NCBI RefSeq assembly: GCF_030555055.1
Contig: NZ_JAMOAO010000001.1
Span: 1,116,001-1,180,000 of the forward strand
Direction: 5' to 3'
DNA from: Nocardiopsis sp. YSL2
GTDB lineage: Bacteria; Actinomycetota; Actinomycetes; Streptosporangiales; Streptosporangiaceae
Length of the DNA stretch: 64,000 bases
Below, piece after piece: positions 60,782 to 64,000 of this stretch. The notes beneath the pieces are model-generated. The model ran no database searches. It saw nothing but the letters and a program-made list of their open reading frames with translations, and was not told the DNA's origin. A program made the translations under genes and the position numbers. The number at the start of each line of letters is the position of its first letter. The stretch's first letter is position 1.

Positions 60782-61573
60782 ATGGAACTGAACGGACGCC
60801 CCGTCAGCACCGGGGAACTCGCCTCCCTCGCTTTGTACGGCTACGGCCACTTCACCACCATGCTGGTGAGCGACCTGCGGGTCCGCGGCCTCGACCTGCA
60901 CACCCAGCGGCTGACCCAGGACTGCGAGACCCTCTTCGGCGCCGACCTGGACCTGCCCCGCGTCCGCGAGCTGGCCCGTCGCGCCGCCCGCGAACACGCC
61001 CGCGCCACGGTGATCCGGGTGACGGTCTACGACCCCCACATGGACCTGGCCCGCCCCGACGCCAGCGTCCTGCCGCACGTGCTGGTCACCGCCCGCCCCG
61101 CGCCCGATCCCGCGCACGCGCCGCCGCCCGTGCGCCTGGGCACCCGCCGGTTCGGCCGCGACGCCCCGGAGGTCAAGGGCACCGGGCTCTTCGGCGCGAT
61201 CCGAGAGCGACGCGCCGCCCGGCTGGACGGCTACGACGACGCCCTGTTCACCACACCCGACGGACTGGTGTCGGAGGGGCCGACGTGGAACATCGGCTTC
61301 GTGGACGGGGGCGGCCTCGTGTGGCCGGACGCCCCCGCGCTGGACGGTGTGACCGCGCGCCTGGTCGCCCACGTCGCCTCCGACCTGGGCATTCCGGTGA
61401 TCCGGCGTCCTCTCACGGCCTCCGCGGCCACCCGGATGTCGGGCGCCTTCATCACCAACGCCGCCACCGGGCTGCGCCCCGTGGCCGCGCTGGACGGGGT
61501 GCACCTGCCCTCCTCACCCGTGGTGACGCGGCTGGCCCACGGCTACGCCGCACTGCCCGGGGACCGCCTGTAG
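60782..61573 (+). CDS. Class IV aminotransferase-family protein
   Basis: A 263-residue PLP enzyme of the branched-chain aminotransferase/4-amino-4-deoxychorismate lyase fold. The PLP Lys is in APEVKGTGLFGAIRERR; the ALFTTPDGLVSEGPTWNIGFVDGGGLV segment has the conserved Glu and Asn of the class. The YGYGHFTTMLV start resembles the N-terminal small domain. It follows the GntR gene by 32 bp on the same strand and could be co-transcribed. Whether it links to glutamate metabolism of the cluster is speculation. Its 3' end overlaps the MMPL gene by 31 bp, tail to tail. Confidence 0.85.
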   Translation: MELNGRPVSTGELASLALYGYGHFTTMLVSDLRVRGLDLHTQRLTQDCETLFGADLDLPRVRELARRAAREHARATVIRVTVYDPHMDLARPDASVLPHVLVTARPAPDPAHAPPPVRLGTRRFGRDAPEVKGTGLFGAIRERRAARLDGYDDALFTTPDGLVSEGPTWNIGFVDGGGLVWPDAPALDGVTARLVAHVASDLGIPVIRRPLTASAATRMSGAFITNAATGLRPVAALDGVHLPSSPVVTRLAHGYAALPGDRL

Positions 61574-63702
61574 GCCCGGCCCGGCCACCACACGCGCCTG
61601 CCGGCGTCCAGCGACAGCGCGGGGACCAGGAGCGTGCGCACCAGCAGCGTGTCCACCAGGACGCCGAACGCCACGAGGAAGGCGAGCTGGAACAGGAAGA
61701 GCAGGGGGATGACCGCCAGGGCGGCGAAGGTGGCGGCCAGCACCACGCCCGCCGAGGTGATGACCCCGCCCGTCACCGTGAGCGCCCGCAGCAGGCCCTG
61801 GCGGTGTCCGTGTTCGAGGGTCTCCTCCCGTGCGCGCGACATCAGGAAGATGCTGTAGTCGACGCCGAGGGCGACCAGGAACACGAACGCGAACAGCGGC
61901 ACCACGGGATCGGCGCCCGGCAGGTCCAGCACGTGCTGGAACAGGAGCGTGCCCACCCCCAGGGTCGCCGCGAAGGACAGCACGTTGGCCACCACGAGCA
62001 GCAGGGGCGCCAGGAGCGAGCGCAGCAGGGGCACCAGGACCAGGAACACCACCACCAGCACGAGCGGGACCACGACGGTGAAGTCGCGCTGCGCGGTCTC
62101 CAGCGTGTCCAGGTCGGTCGCGGTCACCCCGCCCACCAGCGCGTCGGCGCCCTGGACCCCGTCCAGCTCCGCGCGCAGCGTCCGCACCGCGTCCACCGCC
62201 TCGCTCGACTCGGGTTCGGCGGCGAGCACGACCTCGACCAGGACACGGCCGTCCACGACCAGCACCGGTTCCGCCACGGGCGGCGAACCCTCGGCTCCGG
62301 GCGGGCCGGCCTCCGTGAAGGGCGCGGCGGAGGTGACCTCGGGCAGGCCCTCGGCCGCGGCCACGACCTCGTCCACGGAGGCGGCGTCGGCGACCACCAG
62401 GGTGGGCGCGGCGGAGGAGTCGGCGCCGAATCCGCGGGTGAGCACCTCCTGTCCGTCGACCGCCTCGACCTCGGTGCGGAAGATCTCGGCCTGCCCGCTG
62501 CCGCCCGCGTCGAACCCGGGCGCGAACGCCGCCGCGGCCAGCAGCACCGCGGCGCACGCCAGCCAGTACGCCCGGGGACGGCGTCCGACGGAACGGGCCA
62601 CACCGCCCCACACCCGGTGCCTGGACAGGACCAGGTCGGTGGACTCGCGCGTGTCGGTGCCCTCGCGGTGCGGGGCCAGCGGCCAGAACACCGCGCGTCC
62701 GCACAGGGCCAGGGCCGCGGGCAGGAACGTCATCGCGGACAGCATGGCCGCCGCCACGCCGATGGCCACGACCGGGCCGAGGCTGCGGGTCGAGGACAGG
62801 TCGGCGGCGAGCAGGCACAGCAGTCCCAGGATGACCGTGCCGCCGGAGGCCAGCACGGGACCGGTCACCGCACGCGCCGCGGCCAGCGCGGCCAGCGGAG
62901 CGTGTTCGCGCACGGACAGCTCCTCGCGGTAGCGGGCCACCAGCAGGAGGGCGTAGTCGGTGCAGGCGCCCACGACCAGGATGAAGAGGATGCCCTGGCT
63001 CTGGCCGTTGAGGCTGACCACGCCCGCGTCGGCGGCGGCGTAGACCAGGGCGCCGGAGAGCCCGAGGGCGAGCAGCGACGCGAGGATCACCAGGATGGGC
63101 AGCAGCGGTGAGCGGTAGACGGCGATCAGGATGACGAGCACCGCCACCACCGCCACGATCAGCAGGGTGGAGTCGATGCCGCCGAAGGCCGCGGACAGGT
63201 CCGCGGCGTAGCCCGCCGGTCCGGTCACCTGAGCGGTGAGTCCGGGAACCGCCTCCTCCTCCAGCAGGGCGCGCAACTCGTCCACGCTGTCACCGGTCTC
63301 GTACTCCGACCCGATGGTGACCACGAACTGGGCCACGGAGGCGTCCTCGGTGCCGGGGAACGGGCCCGCGACGGGTGCGGCGGACCAGGGCCGCGCGTCC
63401 ACCCGCTCCGCGACCTCCCTGACGGCGGCCAGTTCCTGCTCCGTCAGGTCGTGGTCGGCGGAGAAGACGACGATGGCCGGAACGCCCTCCGCGCGGTCGA
63501 AGTCCTCGGCGATCGCGTCGACCTCGGTGGACTCCGCTCCGACCGGCAGGAAGGCCGCGGGGTCGTTGGTCTGCACTTCCCCCAGGCGTCCGACGAAGGA
63601 GCCGAGCGGGCCCGCCCCGAGGACCCAGACCAAGGCCACCAGGAGTGCCAGGACCGTCCACCGCCATGGACCCCGTGTCCTCGTTGCCGTGCGCGTCCGC
63701 AC
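61543..63702 (-). CDS. MMPL-family RND-like membrane transporter
   Basis: A 719-residue protein with 12 predicted spans in two halves, each one span, a large outer loop, then five spans. Hallmarks are GILFILVVGACTDYALLLVARYREEL in the first half and PLFAFVFLVALGVDYSIFLMSRAREE in the second, with the paired Asp-Tyr residues that carry protons. Outer-domain pieces (GEVQTNDPAAFLPVGAES) are typical. MMPL proteins export lipids, pigments or drugs. Start GTG 63702 has GGGAGGG upstream. A dyad at 63751-63761 lies in the promoter region. Confidence 0.92.
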   Translation of the reverse strand: MRTRTATRTRGPWRWTVLALLVALVWVLGAGPLGSFVGRLGEVQTNDPAAFLPVGAESTEVDAIAEDFDRAEGVPAIVVFSADHDLTEQELAAVREVAERVDARPWSAAPVAGPFPGTEDASVAQFVVTIGSEYETGDSVDELRALLEEEAVPGLTAQVTGPAGYAADLSAAFGGIDSTLLIVAVVAVLVILIAVYRSPLLPILVILASLLALGLSGALVYAAADAGVVSLNGQSQGILFILVVGACTDYALLLVARYREELSVREHAPLAALAAARAVTGPVLASGGTVILGLLCLLAADLSSTRSLGPVVAIGVAAAMLSAMTFLPAALALCGRAVFWPLAPHREGTDTRESTDLVLSRHRVWGGVARSVGRRPRAYWLACAAVLLAAAAFAPGFDAGGSGQAEIFRTEVEAVDGQEVLTRGFGADSSAAPTLVVADAASVDEVVAAAEGLPEVTSAAPFTEAGPPGAEGSPPVAEPVLVVDGRVLVEVVLAAEPESSEAVDAVRTLRAELDGVQGADALVGGVTATDLDTLETAQRDFTVVVPLVLVVVFLVLVPLLRSLLAPLLLVVANVLSFAATLGVGTLLFQHVLDLPGADPVVPLFAFVFLVALGVDYSIFLMSRAREETLEHGHRQGLLRALTVTGGVITSAGVVLAATFAALAVIPLLFLFQLAFLVAFGVLVDTLLVRTLLVPALSLDAGRRVWWPGRAYRRSPGSAA

Positions 63703-63738
63703 CGTCGCCGCCCTCCCTGATACGCGATCTAAGCTCGA

Positions 63739-63761
63739 AATCCATGATTCTTGGATTCCAA
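63739..63761. promoter_or_regulatory. Dyads upstream of the MMPL gene
   Basis: TTGGATTCCAA (63751-63761) is a perfect 11-bp dyad and AATCCA/TGGATT arms span 63739-63757, in an AT-richer patch 37-59 bp before the start. A regulator site is likely; no regulator gene is adjacent in the window. Confidence 0.5.
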
Positions 63762-63833
63762 GCTATCTGGCGACGCCAGGCTACCGCCCCCTCGCGTGGT
63801 CCGCGCACCGGCCCCCGCGGTGGCGGCACCGCC

Positions 63834-64000
63834 TCAGGGCGCCGACGCCGGGTCCTCGCGCCCGGCCCGCCGGGCGATGTTGCGCGCCATGGACCCGAAG
63901 ACGACACCGTGGAAGGGCGTGACCGCCCACCAGTACAGGTGGCCGGACAGCCCGCGCGGCCGGAAGAGCGCGCGCTGGTGGTAGACCGTGCGGCCCCGCA
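63834..64000 (-). CDS. C-terminus of a DUF2867-like protein, cut by the window edge
   Basis: The last 55 residues of a minus-strand gene whose start lies beyond position 64000. VYHQRALFRPRGLSGHLYWWAVTPFHGVVFGSMARNIAR matches the end of DUF2867-domain proteins, often fused to an NmrA-type NAD(P)-binding domain, where the aromatic run around YWWAVTPFH is conserved. Stop codon at 63834. Confidence 0.75.
   Translation of the reverse strand, partial: RGRTVYHQRALFRPRGLSGHLYWWAVTPFHGVVFGSMARNIARRAGREDPASAP

Noticed and set aside
61285..63111. 608-codon open frame antisense to the MMPL gene
   Set aside because: Gln/His/Arg-rich shadow typical of antisense frames in high-GC DNA; the MMPL frame has unambiguous motifs.

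Overview
The window is very GC-rich, uses GTG (and some TTG) starts freely, and is packed with TetR, LacI, MerR, GntR, GlxA/AraC, HxlR and Scr1/DUF397 regulators. This is an actinobacterial chromosome. The pair of a CBM2-GH6 exocellulase and an AA10 LPMO, each with a CelR/CebR-type operator (TGGGAGCGCTCCCA), together with an MhuD-like haem oxygenase and a long-form argininosuccinate synthase, fits Nocardiopsis/Thermobifida relatives (Streptosporangiales). The genus is an inference.

Layout. 1-5350: tail of a membrane-anchored protein, then a cupin / DUF6807 / Gfo-Idh-MocA catabolic operon facing a LacI regulator across two palindromic operators. 5516-7500: argG under a double ARG box, then a small acidic protein. 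7610-12205: methyltransferase, aldo/keto reductase, a TetR-controlled VOC/hydrolase pair and a MerR regulator. 12338-15441: divergent AA10 LPMO and Cel6B-like cellulase. 15691-21074: SDR, VOC protein, MhuD-like protein, BenE transporter, asparaginase and a nucleotidyltransferase-fold protein. 21163-26206: BCCT transporter, aldo/keto reductase, quinone-type reductase and LysR regulator. 26262-30842: endonuclease/exonuclease/phosphatase-family protein with a decayed tandem copy, LLM oxidoreductase, HAD phosphatase, isochorismatase-like hydrolase and GlxA regulator. 30899-38380: DUF1269 protein, HxlR/RidA pair, methyltransferase, AraC/NmrA pair, TetR, ACR3-like carrier and MerR/hydrolase pair. 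38550-43297: small membrane protein, MFS transporter, GlxA regulator, galE and a membrane protein.

43335-50711 is the most unusual stretch. A NarL-type two-component system was originally divergent from a FtsX-type ABC transporter. The 229-bp intergenic DNA is now present twice, about 99% identical, and flanks a 1.9-kb lower-GC insert. The insert holds a decayed secreted metzincin-like protease and a secreted protein of unknown function. A VWA protein follows the transporter.

50871-55300: TetR/reductase pair with two operators, a small membrane protein, and a Scr1-type regulator with DUF397 partner next to four tiny ORFs. 55285-61573: a 5-oxoprolinase (PxpABC) cluster with a DUF1445 protein, an NRAMP-fold transporter that lacks the metal-binding motifs, a FCD-GntR regulator and a class IV aminotransferase. 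61543-64000: an MMPL transporter and the C-terminus of a DUF2867-like protein.

No rRNA, tRNA, CRISPR array, phage or intact insertion sequence was seen. No clearly new multi-gene system is evident. The strongest observations are the regulatory architectures (several apparently leaderless, operator-overlapped promoters) and the repeat-flanked insert.
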